A DNA stretch of 64,000 bases from Porphyra umbilicalis (lineage: Eukaryota > Rhodophyta > Bangiophyceae > Bangiales > Bangiaceae): NCBI GenBank assembly GCA_002049455.2, contig KV918790.1, positions 124,001 to 188,000 of the forward strand, in the 5' to 3' direction. This document shows, in pieces, positions 1 to 11,634 of the stretch (position 1 is the stretch's first letter; each line of letters opens with the position of its first letter). The notes below the pieces were generated by a model. The model saw nothing but the letters and a program-made list of their open reading frames with translations, ran no database searches and was not told the origin of the DNA. The translations under genes and the position numbers were made by a program.

Positions 1-2590
1 ATGGCACAGGCGGGCGGGGAAGGTGGCCCGCCTCGGGGCACTGCCATCCCAATTATTACCAACTATCGCAAAGTATCGCAAACTATCGCACCTGTTTGCG
101 GCTCCAGTGGCTTCCCCGGGGCTCTGGACGCCGCGCCATCGCGCGGGAATGTCTCTTGGGGATGCAGCGAGACGTTTGCAGCCGTCGTGCGCCGCGCGGA
201 GCAAGTTGGTGCTGTCCCTTATCGCACTGGCACGCCATGCATGGCACGCCATGCATGGCACGCCCCACCGGCGGCAGAATGTCATACGTACATCCAGGGC
301 GTCAGAGGTGTCAATGCCGGCTCTGCCGCGTGTAGGGCAGCCGCGCGGGTGCTCGCGCATGGCACAGGCGGGCGGGGAAGGTGGCCCGCCTCGGGGCACT
401 GCCATCCCAATTATTACCAACTATCGCAAACTATCGCAAACTATCGCACCTGTTTGCGGCTCCAGTCGCTTCCCCGGGGCTCTGCACGCCGCGCCATCGC
501 GCGGGAATGTCTCTGGGGATGCACGAGACGTTTGCAGCCGTCGTGCGCCGCGCGAGAGCAAGTTGGTGCTGTCCCTTATCGCACTGGCACGCCATGCATG
601 GCACGCCCCACCGGCGGCAGAATGTCATACGTACATCCAGGGCGTCAGAGGTGTCAATGCCGGCTCTGCCGCGTGTAGGGCAGCCGCGCGGGTGCTCGCG
701 CATGGCACAGGCGGGCGGGGAAGGTGGCCCGCCTCGGGGCACTGCCATCCCAATTATTACCAACTATCGCAAACTATCGCAAACTATCGCACCTGTTTGC
801 GGCTCCAGTGGCTTCCCCGGGGCTCTGCACGCCGCGCCATCGCGCGGGAATGTCTCTTGGGGATGCAGCGAGACGTTTGCAGCCGTCGTGCGCCGCGCGA
901 GAGCAAGTTGGTGCTGTCCCTTATCGCACTGGCACGCCATGCAGGCACGCCATGCATGGCACGCCCCACCTGCGGCAGAATGTCATACGTTATCCAGGGC
1001 GTCAGAGGTGTCAATGCCGGCTCTGCCGCGTGTAGGGCAGCCGCGCGGGTGCTCGCGCATGGCACAGGCGGGCGGGGAAGGTGGCCCGCCTCGGGGCACT
1101 GCCATCCCAATTATTACCAACTATCGCAAACTATCGCAAACTATCGCACCTGTTTGCGGCTCCAGTGGCTTCCCCGGGGCTCTGCACGCCGCGCCATCGC
1201 GCGGGAATGTCTCTTGGGGATGCAGCGAGACGTTTGCAGCCGTCGTGCGCCGCGCGAGAGCAAGTTGGTGCTGTCCCTTATCGCACTGGAACGCCATGCA
1301 GGGCACGCCATGCATGGCACGCCCCACCTGCGGCAGAATGTCATACGTTTATCCAGGGCGTCAGAGGTGTCAATGCCGGCTCTGCCGCGTGTAGGGCAGC
1401 CGCGCGGGTGCTCGCGCATGGCACAGGCGGGCGGGGAAGGTGGCCCGCCTCGGGGCACTGCCATCCCAATTATTACCAACTATCGCAAACTATCGCAAAC
1501 TATCGCACCTGTTTGCGGCTCCAGTGGCTTCCCCGGGGCTCTGCACGCCGCGCCATCGCGCGGGAATGTCTCTTGGGGATGCAGCGAGACGTTTGCAGCC
1601 GTCGTGCGCCGCGCGAGAGCAAGTTGGTGCTGTCCCTTATCGCACTGGCACGCCATGCATGGCACGCCATGCATGGCACGCCCCACCGGCGGCAGAATGT
1701 CATACGTACATCCAGGGCGTCAGAGGTGTCAATGCCGGCTCTGCCGCGTGTAGGGCAGCCGCGCGGGTGCTCGCGCATGGCACAGGCGGGCGGGGAAGGT
1801 GGCCCGCCTCGGGGCACTGCCATCCCAATTATTACCAACTATCGCAAAGTATCGCAAACTATCGCACCTGTTTGCGGCTCCAGTGGCTTCCCCGGGGCTC
1901 TGGACGCCGCGCCATCGCGCGGGAATGTCTCTTGGGGATGCAGCGAGACGTTTGCAGCCGTCGTGCGCCGCGCGAGAGCAAGTTGGTGCTGTCCCTTATC
2001 GCACTGGCACGCCATGCATGGCACGCCCCACCGGCGGCAGAATGTCATACGTACATCCAGGGCGTCAGAGGTGTCAATGCCGGCTCTGCCGCGTGTAGGG
2101 CAGCCGCGCGGGTGCTCGCGCATGGCACAGGCGGGCGGGGAAGGTGGCCCGCCTCGGGGCACTGCCATCCCAATTATTACCAACTATCGCAAAGTATCGC
2201 AAACTATCGCACCTGTTTGCGGCTCCAGTGGCTTCCCCGGGGCTCTGCACGCCGCGCCATCGCGCGGAAATGTCTCTTGGGGATGCAGCGAGACGTTTGC
2301 AGCCGTCGTGCGCCGCGCGAGAGCAAGTTGGTGCTGTCCCTTATCGCACTGGCACGCCATGCATGGCACGCCATGCATGGCACGCCCCACCGGCGGCAGA
2401 ATGTCATACGTACATCCAGGGCGTCAGAGGTGTCAATGCCAGCTCTGCCGCGTGTAGGGCAGCCGCGCGGGTGCTCGCGCATGGCACAGGCGGGCGGGGA
2501 AGGTGGCCCGCCTCGGGGCACTGCCATCCCAATTATTACCAACTATCGCAAAGTATCGCAAACTATCGCACCTGTTTGCGGCTCCAGTGG
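1..2590. repeat. satellite array, ~358-bp unit, 7.3 copies
   Basis: Head-to-tail copies begin at 1, 359, 702, 1059, 1418, 1777, 2122 and 2481, giving unit lengths of 358, 343, 357, 359, 359, 345 and 359 bp. The last copy stops at about 2590, where unique sequence begins; the left edge is cut by the window. Much of the length variation comes from a 14-bp subrepeat (ccatgcatggcacg) present once in the 343- and 345-bp units and twice in the others. Each unit also holds a short run of actatcgcaa repeats. Copies are nearly identical, so the array is young or homogenised. Open frames run through it in several frames because the unit has few stops; I do not regard them as genes. Confidence 0.97.
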
Positions 2591-3718
2591 TTTCCCTCGG
2601 GATTTTCGTGAGGCGCGTGGAGGAATGAAACCAGAGCTCTCGGTCGCAACTGAATATGAGAAGAGGTAAACTGCTTTCCGGGCGCGGTCGGCCGCCGCCG
2701 CGCCGCCGCGGCATTCCAAGCAGCGGTCTGTAGTGGTGCACCCACGCAAAGCACGCACAGACGCTGCACGAGGCCTGCTGCGTTGGCCAGTTCGTATCAA
2801 CCGCATCAATGATCAGTGCTTCCAGCCACCATCTCACGTTTACTTCGTTTGCGCTCTGTGAGGGGACCGGCGGCGGGGGGGCCTCGAGTGAGACCGAAAG
2901 CAGAGGATGCATAGTTGCGCGAGGCAGCGAGCACACGCAGGGCCGGGGACAGACCATGGAGTGAGAAGCGCAAGTGCCGGCGCGGCACATCCACCAGTTT
3001 AAGAAAGAACGGCTCGGAGTTCCGCACAGCGACGTGAAAACGTGACCCGTATGAAGCGCGTATGTGTTCAAAGCTGTGTTGTCCGGCACGCTCTTCTGGC
3101 AAGGGGCATTGTGCCTGCACACGCTCGGACCCAACAAGAGCAGCAGCGAGATGCATGTTAAGCATAGATGCCTCATCCGCGGACTCTCCCGACGACTCCA
3201 TACTTTCTTGTAGCAGGCGCGAGGCGCGCTGGTGGTGAACCAACCGTGCCCGCTCTCGTGGTCCACACCCATTCCGGTTCACGGCAGCCCGCCCCATAGT
3301 CGCGTCCGGCCTGAGCACCAGCACACACCAGTGAGCCCTCGCTTCTCTGGGGTGAGCAGGCGCTGCAGTCAGTCGTACGGCTAGGTCCAGCCCCCACGGC
3401 GGAGCGTGTCGACACGACGCGGGACCCTGCGGTCCGTGTGCTGATCAACTGCCTCTCAAGCCGACGACCAAGGCACGGTAAGCAGTAAATGGTGCGAACG
3501 CAATTATGAATGGCATATTGAATTCCTAGTCGTCACAAACCCACCTCCCATCCGGTGTCCCAGAACAACTCAGATAATGCCAGCCTTGGAAAGGGGGGTT
3601 TGATGCGATGAATATCGATCCAAGGCTTCGTGTCCAATCACAGCACGCCGCCAAATCAAGCACATGTCCCGGAATGCACGGGTCATCTTTCTATATAAAT
3701 TTGGTAGCGAGCACTGCG
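2591..3718. other. intergenic, nothing recognised
   Basis: Mixed-composition DNA between the satellite and the inverted repeat. Only short ORFs on both strands, none with a recognisable domain. A short GC-rich patch lies near 2675-2710. Confidence 0.5.
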
Positions 3719-3820
3719 GCGAAAAACGCAGTGTCAGCGAGGCACCCTCGGGGCCCGAGCGTAGGCGCGGAGCGCCGGAGCCGGGCCCCGAGGGTGCCGA
3801 GATGACACTGCGTTTTTCGC
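3719..3820. repeat. large inverted repeat with short spacer
   Basis: The left arm (3719-3756) and right arm (3783-3820) are reverse complements over about 38 bp with a few mismatches. Arms begin gcgaaaaacgcagtgtca and end in a shared ctcggggccc block. The 26-bp spacer is itself GC-rich and partly self-complementary. It could be a small foldback element or MITE core, or a strong RNA hairpin. No clear target duplication was found by eye. Confidence 0.85.
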
Positions 3821-3955
3821 GCAGAGCGGAGCGTGGCTGCCTCTAGGATTTGCCCCGGGAAACACTGCACAGGCGCCCCCATGGAGCGTGCGGGGCGCCC
3901 AAAAAGTGCGCGCTACATCAGGCGCGCAGCGCCCTATATGGAGGCGGTGGGGGCG

Positions 3956-4055
3956 TAGCGGAGGTGGGGGGCGCGCACGCTCTGATAGCCGCACGCCCCG
4001 ATAGCGCCCGGCTTCTTTGCGGGCGATCCGGGGTTCAAACCCGCGGCTTTTTTGC
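3956..4055 (+). ncRNA. possible tRNA-derived SINE or Pol III promoter pair
   Basis: An A-box-like tagcggaggtgg at 3956-3967 is followed about 65 bp later by a B-box-like ggttcaaac at 4032-4040, then a T run from 4048 that could end Pol III transcription. The T-arm-like stem has a mismatch, and no acceptor stem pairs across the segment, so this is not an intact tRNA gene. A tRNA-derived SINE head is the simplest reading, but it rests on two short motifs. Confidence 0.27.
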
Positions 4056-5403
4056 CACACGCTCTCTTAGCACACCATTAGTGGTGCCTAATACACGATC
4101 CAACCCCAACTACACGATCCAACCCTACTAATCTACAATCCAACCCTGGCATTACCGGTACTCCCCAGAATGCCCCCAACAGTGTAGTGCGTGGTACCTG
4201 TGTAACAAACGTCCATCACAAACCTGTTCCTGTGTCCCGGACCGGGCCTCGAAGCGGCCATCAGCCGGGGTTCGTAATGGGGTCGCAACCCAATTTTGTA
4301 TCGACCACTAGAGTTTCAGCACGTTGCAGCGCCGCTTTCACTGATGGAGTGACATGCCCAAACCCAGAAGAGCAGCCTTGACTAAAGAACTTTAGGCGTG
4401 CTCTGGTTTGGACCCACTGTGCCGGCCCGCCGCGCGCCCAAAAGGCGCGCAACGCAGTGCGGCAGGCGCCCATGAGGGGGCTACTCTTGGGCCCCTCCAC
4501 TGCGTGGGGGGCAAGACGTGCAAAGAAAAAGAAGCGACGGAGCTCAACGCTGCCCCACACAGCGCGTTGATGAAATCTCGTGTCAGGTTCCAAGGTATCT
4601 GCAACAAGGCCGAACCGTATTGCTGCTCGACCCCTTTGCGTTCAGAGAGAGATCGAAAATGAGTACATAACTCCTCTTTGCCCAATCTTTAAGGAGAAGT
4701 TCACATCCTTCGAGACATATGTTGCGAGACTCGCCGCAATGATCCCTCGGAGGTCTCGGGGAAGAAGTGGAGCAAGACCCTGACGGAGGAAAGGATGTGA
4801 CACCGGCCAGCATTGAGGATACATGCCAAAGATGCATTGAAAGACACGGTCGCTTTATTGTTGCTCGGCGCGGGCACGGGTGGCAGAGCAGACACGAAAT
4901 CGATAAGAAAGCCACGGTGTGCTACAGAGTCACGCAGACATGTAGCTAACTGCACACAGCCGCAAACTCTGACAGAGCTACAGGCCACCGGACAACAGCA
5001 AGCTCACCATGTCAGCGACTCGCGGACACCACGCATGCATGTGCGTATGACACAAGTTACTCAACTTCGATGTCAGCAACACCCATTGGTTTGCAAAGAA
5101 ACAGAAGCCAAGAAAGAGGAAGCCATCGCACATATGCATGGTAAGGATACATGGGGGACGGGCGAGCGAACACGAAAAAGAAGTACGTGGTCAGTTCATC
5201 CAACCCATCCACCACCCACCCACCGCGCGCGTCACACTATCCACACTGCGCCAGTGTGGATCCCCACCCAATCGCCACCACCACTAGTCCAGCGACTGCA
5301 AACGTCGTCCGGCCCGTCGTAGAGTGACTCCCCCCCGCCCCCGTGCGAGCTGGAGAGAATGCGTGGGATGGAGGGGATGCAGATAAGAATACGACAGGAA
5401 CGA
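4056..5403. other. intergenic, nothing recognised
   Basis: No supported gene. Three spaced copies of a motif resembling tacacgatccaaccc lie at 4093-4148. The rest is mixed sequence with short ORFs only. Confidence 0.45.
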
Positions 5404-5545
5404 GGGCGGTCGGCAGGAGGGTGGGCGGGGCGATCGAACAGAGGGTGGCCGGGGCTTCCGGCCAGGAGGGTGGGTGGGGCGGTCGACCAGAGGGTGGGCG
5501 GGGCGGTCCGCCAGGAGGGTGGGCCGAGCGGTCGGCCAGGAGAGC
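5404..5545. repeat. minisatellite, ~24-bp unit
   Basis: About six degenerate copies of a G-rich unit of the form ggtgggcggggcggtcgaccag, alternating between forms with ccagga and cagagg. No coding role is supported. Confidence 0.75.
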
Positions 5546-6712
5546 GAGCGGGGATGTTGGCAGCACTTGTGCACTTGGGCGGCAGCCAGGAGCGGGGCTG
5601 GGGGCAGCATGGCAGTCACCTGCACACATGCCGAGGGCGCGCATTGGCGCCGCCCAGCACTTCGAATTATTATTAATCGCCCCGCTATCCCCAAGCACAA
5701 GGCTTGACGTTTTCCAGCCCGCTGGTTGGCTGCCCGGTTGACCGGGGGCGCATCCTGGGTCCCCATTGGTAGCAGACTATCATGCCAACAGGTACTGAAC
5801 AAAGTCTGGCTGACACAAGCTACGACGGTGAGGCGTCCGAGCAGAGGTCTCCATGTGCCCGCAAGAATGCATACTGTGTACGCCAAGTCTGCCTTGAACT
5901 GGGTGTGAAGGGTGCCGTTTGATCGCGCAAGGAGGACCTGCCCCATGACCCTGCCAGAGCTCTGCACGGCAATGCCAGCAGCCGTCCCACTCTAGCGACA
6001 CCGTTTGCGCCCCCATCCTCCCCGACCCCCTCGGCATGTATGTGCAGCCCCCCTCGCCCCCCCCCCCCTGCCAGCAGGAGAAAGGAGTGGGAGAGGACAG
6101 GAAAGGAGGCAAGCACAAGTGTCCGTGGTTGGGCGGTGCCCGCAGCTATTGGGAGTAGACGAGTACGCACATGGGTAGGGGTGACCAGGTGGGTGGGGTA
6201 AGAAGGTCTCTGGGGGTGTCAGAAAGCCTTCTCAGACAGAGCCTTTTAGAGATCGACACAGCGACATTTGCGAGGATGGTGTCACGAGGTTTGCTGCATG
6301 GAAAAACATTTCTCTCACGACCTCTCACGGTTCGCATATATTTTAAGTTCTCCGTGACCCAATTTGACAACGTGCTGTGCATTGCCGACGCGCCGGTGCG
6401 TCGGCGGGCGCTCTGGCTCGCGCCGCGCGCCGCCCGCCTCCCCGCGCCGCGCGCGCGCGACCGCCGCCCGCCCCGCCCCGCCGCGCGCTCCCCGCCGCGC
6501 GCGCCCCCCGCCTGCCGCCAGCCTCCCCGCCGCGCGCGCCCCCCGCGTGCCGCCAGCCTCCCCGCCGCCGTTGCCGCCGTCGCCGCCGCGGGCCGGGCAC
6601 CCGACGACCCGGCGGTGGGTGGCTCGGCGGGGACGGCCTTCCCCCCCCCCCCCCCCCCCCGCCCCCCCGACGGTGCCCCCGCCCCCGGGCGGTCGTGCCC
6701 GCCGCCGGCGCC
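5546..6712. other. intergenic and 5' region of the lipid kinase gene
   Basis: No recognised gene. An AT-richer stretch near 6325-6350 holds a TATA-like atatatttta ahead of the lipid kinase gene. From about 6400 the DNA becomes very GC-rich, with CCGCGCGC-type runs and a C run near 6642-6660, probably 5' leader. Confidence 0.4.
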
Positions 6713-8076
6713 ATGGCCACCACGACGGCGGGCGCGGGGCTCCCCCCCCCCACGCCCCTCTCCCAAGTGCCGCTGACCCCCCCCCGCGCCGCCGTCGACG
6801 CGGCCGCGCCGACGGTGGACGGCCACGCCGCCGCGGCCGACGACGCGTCATTGTCGTTGGCGGACGACGATGGGGCGGCGGGGGACCCCCCCCCCCCCCC
6901 CCCCCCTCCCCGGGCCGCCACGGGCGCGTCGACGTTGTTTTCAACCCCATCTCTGGCACGGGCGACGCGGACGCGGACGCGGCGCTCATTGAGCGCCTCC
7001 TCACCCCCCGCTTTGCAACCGTGGCCCTCCGCCGCACGACGCCCGACGTGGGCGCCTCTGCGCTCGCAACCGCCGCCCTCGACGCGGGCGCGGATGTGGT
7101 GGTCGCGTCGGGCGGCGACGGCACGGTCGGGGAGGTGGCCGCCGTCCTCGTTGCCGCCGAGCGCGCCGACGGCCTCGTCGGCACGGGCGCCGCCGCGCGC
7201 AAGGTGCGCCTCGGCGTCATCCCGCGGGGCACCGCCAACGCCTTTGCGGCGGCGCTCGGCATCCCCTCCTCGGTCGCTGCCGCCGCCGCGCTCATTGCGT
7301 CGGATGCGGGCGGGCGGCCGATCGACGCGGTGTACCTCAACGGGCGCCTCATGATCCTCCTCGGCGGCGTCGGCCTCGAGGCGGCGGTCGTGGCGGGCGC
7401 GGACCGGGGCCTCAAGCGGCGCCTCGGGCCCGCGGCGTACCTCCTCGCGGGCATTGCGGCCATCCGCGAGCAACGCACCTTCCGCGTCACCCTCGAATTG
7501 ACCGACGTGGAGGACACCAACGAGGCGGGCGTCGTTGTCACGGTGCCGACGGCGCGCGTGGAAAATTTGGTCGTCAAGGGGTTGACCGTTGCCAACGTGG
7601 CGCCGCCAACGTCGGTGCTCGCGCAGGGCCTCGGCGCCGTGCGCCCCGACGATGGGCGGGTGGAGGTGGTCGCCTACACGGCGGGGGGGACGCTCCACTC
7701 GCTGTCGGCGCTCTTTCGCCTCTTCCTCTCGGGGGTGCTCCTGCGGCGCACGCGGCTGGCGGGCGTGCGCGCCGTCCGCGCGCGCGGCGTGCGCGTTGTG
7801 TGTGAGCCCCGCCAGGCGGTGGTCCTCGACGGGGAGGAGCTCGGCGTGGGGGACGTGCACGTTGCCCTCGCCGACGGGCGGCGGCAGTTTGTGGTGCTCG
7901 CGCCGCCGGCGGGGGTGATGGGGCGCCAGCGGCGGCGGCTGGCGCGCACGCTCCGCAAAGCCGCGCGCAACGTGCGGGGGCTCTTGTTGTTTGGCGTCGC
8001 CGCCGCGCTGCTGCAGTCGCTGCGGCCGGCGTTTGGGGAGGGGGAGGGGGAGGAGGAGGAGGAGGCGTCGTTGTAG
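6713..8076 (+). CDS. YegS/BmrU-like diacylglycerol or sphingoid-base lipid kinase
   Basis: Predicted ATP-dependent lipid kinase with a diacylglycerol-kinase catalytic (DAGKc) domain, phosphorylating the hydroxyl of a lipid such as diacylglycerol. The nucleotide-binding motif NPISGTG lies at 6943-6963 and the hallmark SGGDGT at 7108-7125, followed by PRGTANAFAAALG near 7221. The C-terminal beta domain carries DGEELGVGDV near 7830-7860. Length suits this bacterial/cyanobacterial-type family. The chosen ATG at 6713 sits in gccatggcc context and opens an Ala/Pro-rich N-terminus that could be a plastid presequence. That N-terminus is one frame away from the kinase domain, and the switch coincides with a 21-C run at 6886-6906, so run length is probably wrong in the assembly. 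The gene ends 437 bp from the convergent FabG gene. Exact substrate and compartment are inferred. Confidence 0.85.
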
Positions 8077-8513
8077 CAGGGGGGGGGCGGGGGGGGGGGG
8101 GGCCTGGCGCTGTGGATGAGAGCGTGGGGGGAGGGGGGGGCGGTGCCGCTGCGGGCGAGCGGCGGGCGGGTTGCTCGACATGCGACGGCGCGGGGTGCGG
8201 CGGGCGGGGGGGTTGGCGTGGTGGGGGCACTGCGGGGGAGCAGGGAACCCCCCCGCTGCAGAGTGCAAACACTGGGAGCCGGTTGAAAGGGCGTGGTGTG
8301 CGTGTCTGGCGGTGGCACATGAGGCCAGAGGATCGGGACGAGGCGGAACGGCCCGACAATGGCACCACGCACGCGCACCCCGCGCTCCCCGCCCGCACAT
8401 GGATGCTCAATGCCACCTACCCACTCTACACCCGGCACACACACGAGCCCGGCCCCTAGGTGCACGCTTGCACCTCCGACTCCTTTCGCCCCGGCGGCGT
8501 CCCCCCCCTCTGC
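8077..8513. other. shared 3' region of convergent genes
   Basis: A 437-bp spacer between the lipid kinase and FabG stop codons. It begins with G runs (8081-8102) and has no supported gene. Confidence 0.5.
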
Positions 8514-9581
<1,068 letters not shown>

Positions 9582-11349
9582 CTATCTCGGGGCGGCGGAG
9601 ATGAGGGCAATGCCGGGAGCGCCGCCCCTTGATCCAGGCCGCGCGGGTGCGGTGCGAGGCGGGATCGAAGAGCGGGAGACGTGACGGCGTCAGCACAACT
9701 CTGTGCAACAGCTCCAAGTCCGTCGATGCACACCAAAAGTTTTAGCTGATTTTCATACACCTTGTCCAAGTTGTTTTGGACGAAATGTTTCGCAACGGAC
9801 CTCTGGGAATTCAAGCACGCCATGCGCACACGCCCGGAAAGAGGGTTTTGGCGGAACGCCGGCGGTCCAGCAGCTCGGGTGTGCCCCCCCCGGGCGGTCA
9901 CGTTGCAGTGGAGCGCCCCGCAAACATCCATGCTCATTGACACGCCTCGTCCCGCGAGCCCCCCCAGCGGGGCGCCCACGTCCAGGGCTCGGCAGAGACG
10001 CAGCGGGCGGCCCACCCACGGTTGCCCGTCGAGTCGGGCACCCCGTTTCCCAACCTGCATCCCGCCCGGTGCATGGGGCGATGCGCTCGAGCGCGCAGCA
10101 GGGCCGGGGCACCAAGTGGACAGCCCGCGTGAGCGTGCGGCCCCCATTCCCCTCGACAAGGACGGCGCACGTGCAGTTGCAGGGGGTGCGTAGGGAAAAC
10201 GCGCCCAAGTGCAACGCAAAGACCAACAGACGGCAGGGAAGAGCAACAGAGAAAAAAGATGGCGCGTTGCCGACCCGCGCGGCCGTGGGCAGGGTGGCAA
10301 CCAAACAGGCAGCCGGCGCTCGCGACGTGACGCTTTGGGTCAGAACGGCCGTCACAGGGGGTCCGACGGTTGCCCTGCACGGGCGCATCCCACAGGGACG
10401 CGTCGTCGCCTCGGCCAACGTCCGCGCCGTCAACAGGGGGGCGGGCGAGGGGCCCGCTCGACGACGCGCGGCGGGCGGGGCGCACCCCCCCCCCCCCCCC
10501 CCCTCCTGGCCCCACGCATTCCGCCACCGCGGCGGCGACCGCGAGGGGGCGCCGCTGCGGAGGCAGCGACGCCGCCGGCCACGCGTGCCGCACAGGCGCA
10601 CCGGGGGGCGGTCGGCGACGCGGCGCCGCTGGAGATGGCGGCGGCGGCAGCGGTGGCGCCCGCGGCGGCGGCGGCGGCGGTGGCGGCGGCGGGCGGCGGA
10701 CGGCAGCCGGGGGTGCCCCGACCGCCCCCCCCCCTCGCGGCGGCGGGCCCGGGCAGCTGCCCCCACCGCATCGTGCGCCCCCCCCCCAGTCGCGCGCGCG
10801 CAGCGGGGCGCCCCTCCCCCCCACCGCCGTCGGTGGGCGGCAGCGCCCCCCCTGGGACCGCCGGGGGCGGGTCCCAGCGGCGCCCGCCGCAACCGACGCC
10901 GTGCCGCGGCCGCTGCCGTCCTCGTCACCGCCGGCGCGGGCGGCGCGGCGCGCGCGCGCGCCCCGCGCGCCGCGCGAGCGACGGCGCGTCAGTAATGCCA
11001 TCGGCCACGCGCACGGAACAATGTGGCGCGGGGGGGCGCGCGCGACCGACGCGCGCGGGGCGTGACGTACATACAGGGGCCGTGGCGGACGCGGGGCGCC
11101 ACGCCGACGGTACTGTACTGTCCTGTGTGTACAGCGCGGCCAGCGGAGAGTGCGCGAGCCTCCCCAGCAGACCATCGCGGCCGGGAACCTGGTCATGTCG
11201 CGGCATCTGGACGGGCCACTGGACGTACGTGGACGACGGCGAGTGGTCGAGAGGAGCGAGTTTGTCACGAGTCCACACAAAGCGTACAGCAATGAGTTCA
11301 CACACGTCCACCGTTTGATGATAACGGCAGCCAATATTTTAGTGACCAT
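9582..11349. other. GC-rich gap, no supported gene
   Basis: The first part (about 9700-9830) is AT-richer and may hold the FabG promoter. From 10440 to 11000 the DNA is dominated by CCG/GGC triplets and a 19-C run at 10487. Open frames on both strands there are Gly/Pro/Arg/Ala low complexity with no family signature. Confidence 0.5.
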
Positions 11350-11634
11350 TGTTGGCCGGCGGCCAGACAGCCGCGAGTTTGGTGTCGGCCGGACGTCCGT
11401 GTCGGGGAACGGGGCATCCAGTCTTGGGGGGGATTTAGGTAAGGGGGAATATTTAAATACATGGGATCAACTCCGTAGGGGTGATTCGGATCCAGCCGGG
11501 GAGATTGTCAGGAAGGAGCGGCGGGGTGTCAGCGGAGCACGGGCGCTGCGGGCGCCGGCGCGAGAGGGGTTCTAGGGGGCACCGTAGGCGCGCTCCACCC
11601 TCTGATAAAATTGGCAACACGCTCGGAGTTGACA
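11350..11634 (+). repeat. left LTR of the Copia element
   Basis: 285 bp, bounded by TGTTGGC and GTTGACA, aligning along its whole length with 23020-23306. By eye about five of six positions match. Confidence 0.92.

Noticed and set aside
1-2590. CRISPR-like array
   Set aside because: Units are ~358 bp with no short repeat plus unique spacer pattern, and the window is eukaryotic.
1-2669. Long open frames (up to 576 codons) across the satellite
   Set aside because: They repeat the satellite unit, occur in several frames on both strands and change frame with the 14-bp subrepeat; no domain.
3980-4055. Intact tRNA gene
   Set aside because: The B-box and a T-loop-like stem are present, but no acceptor stem or proper D-arm can be drawn.
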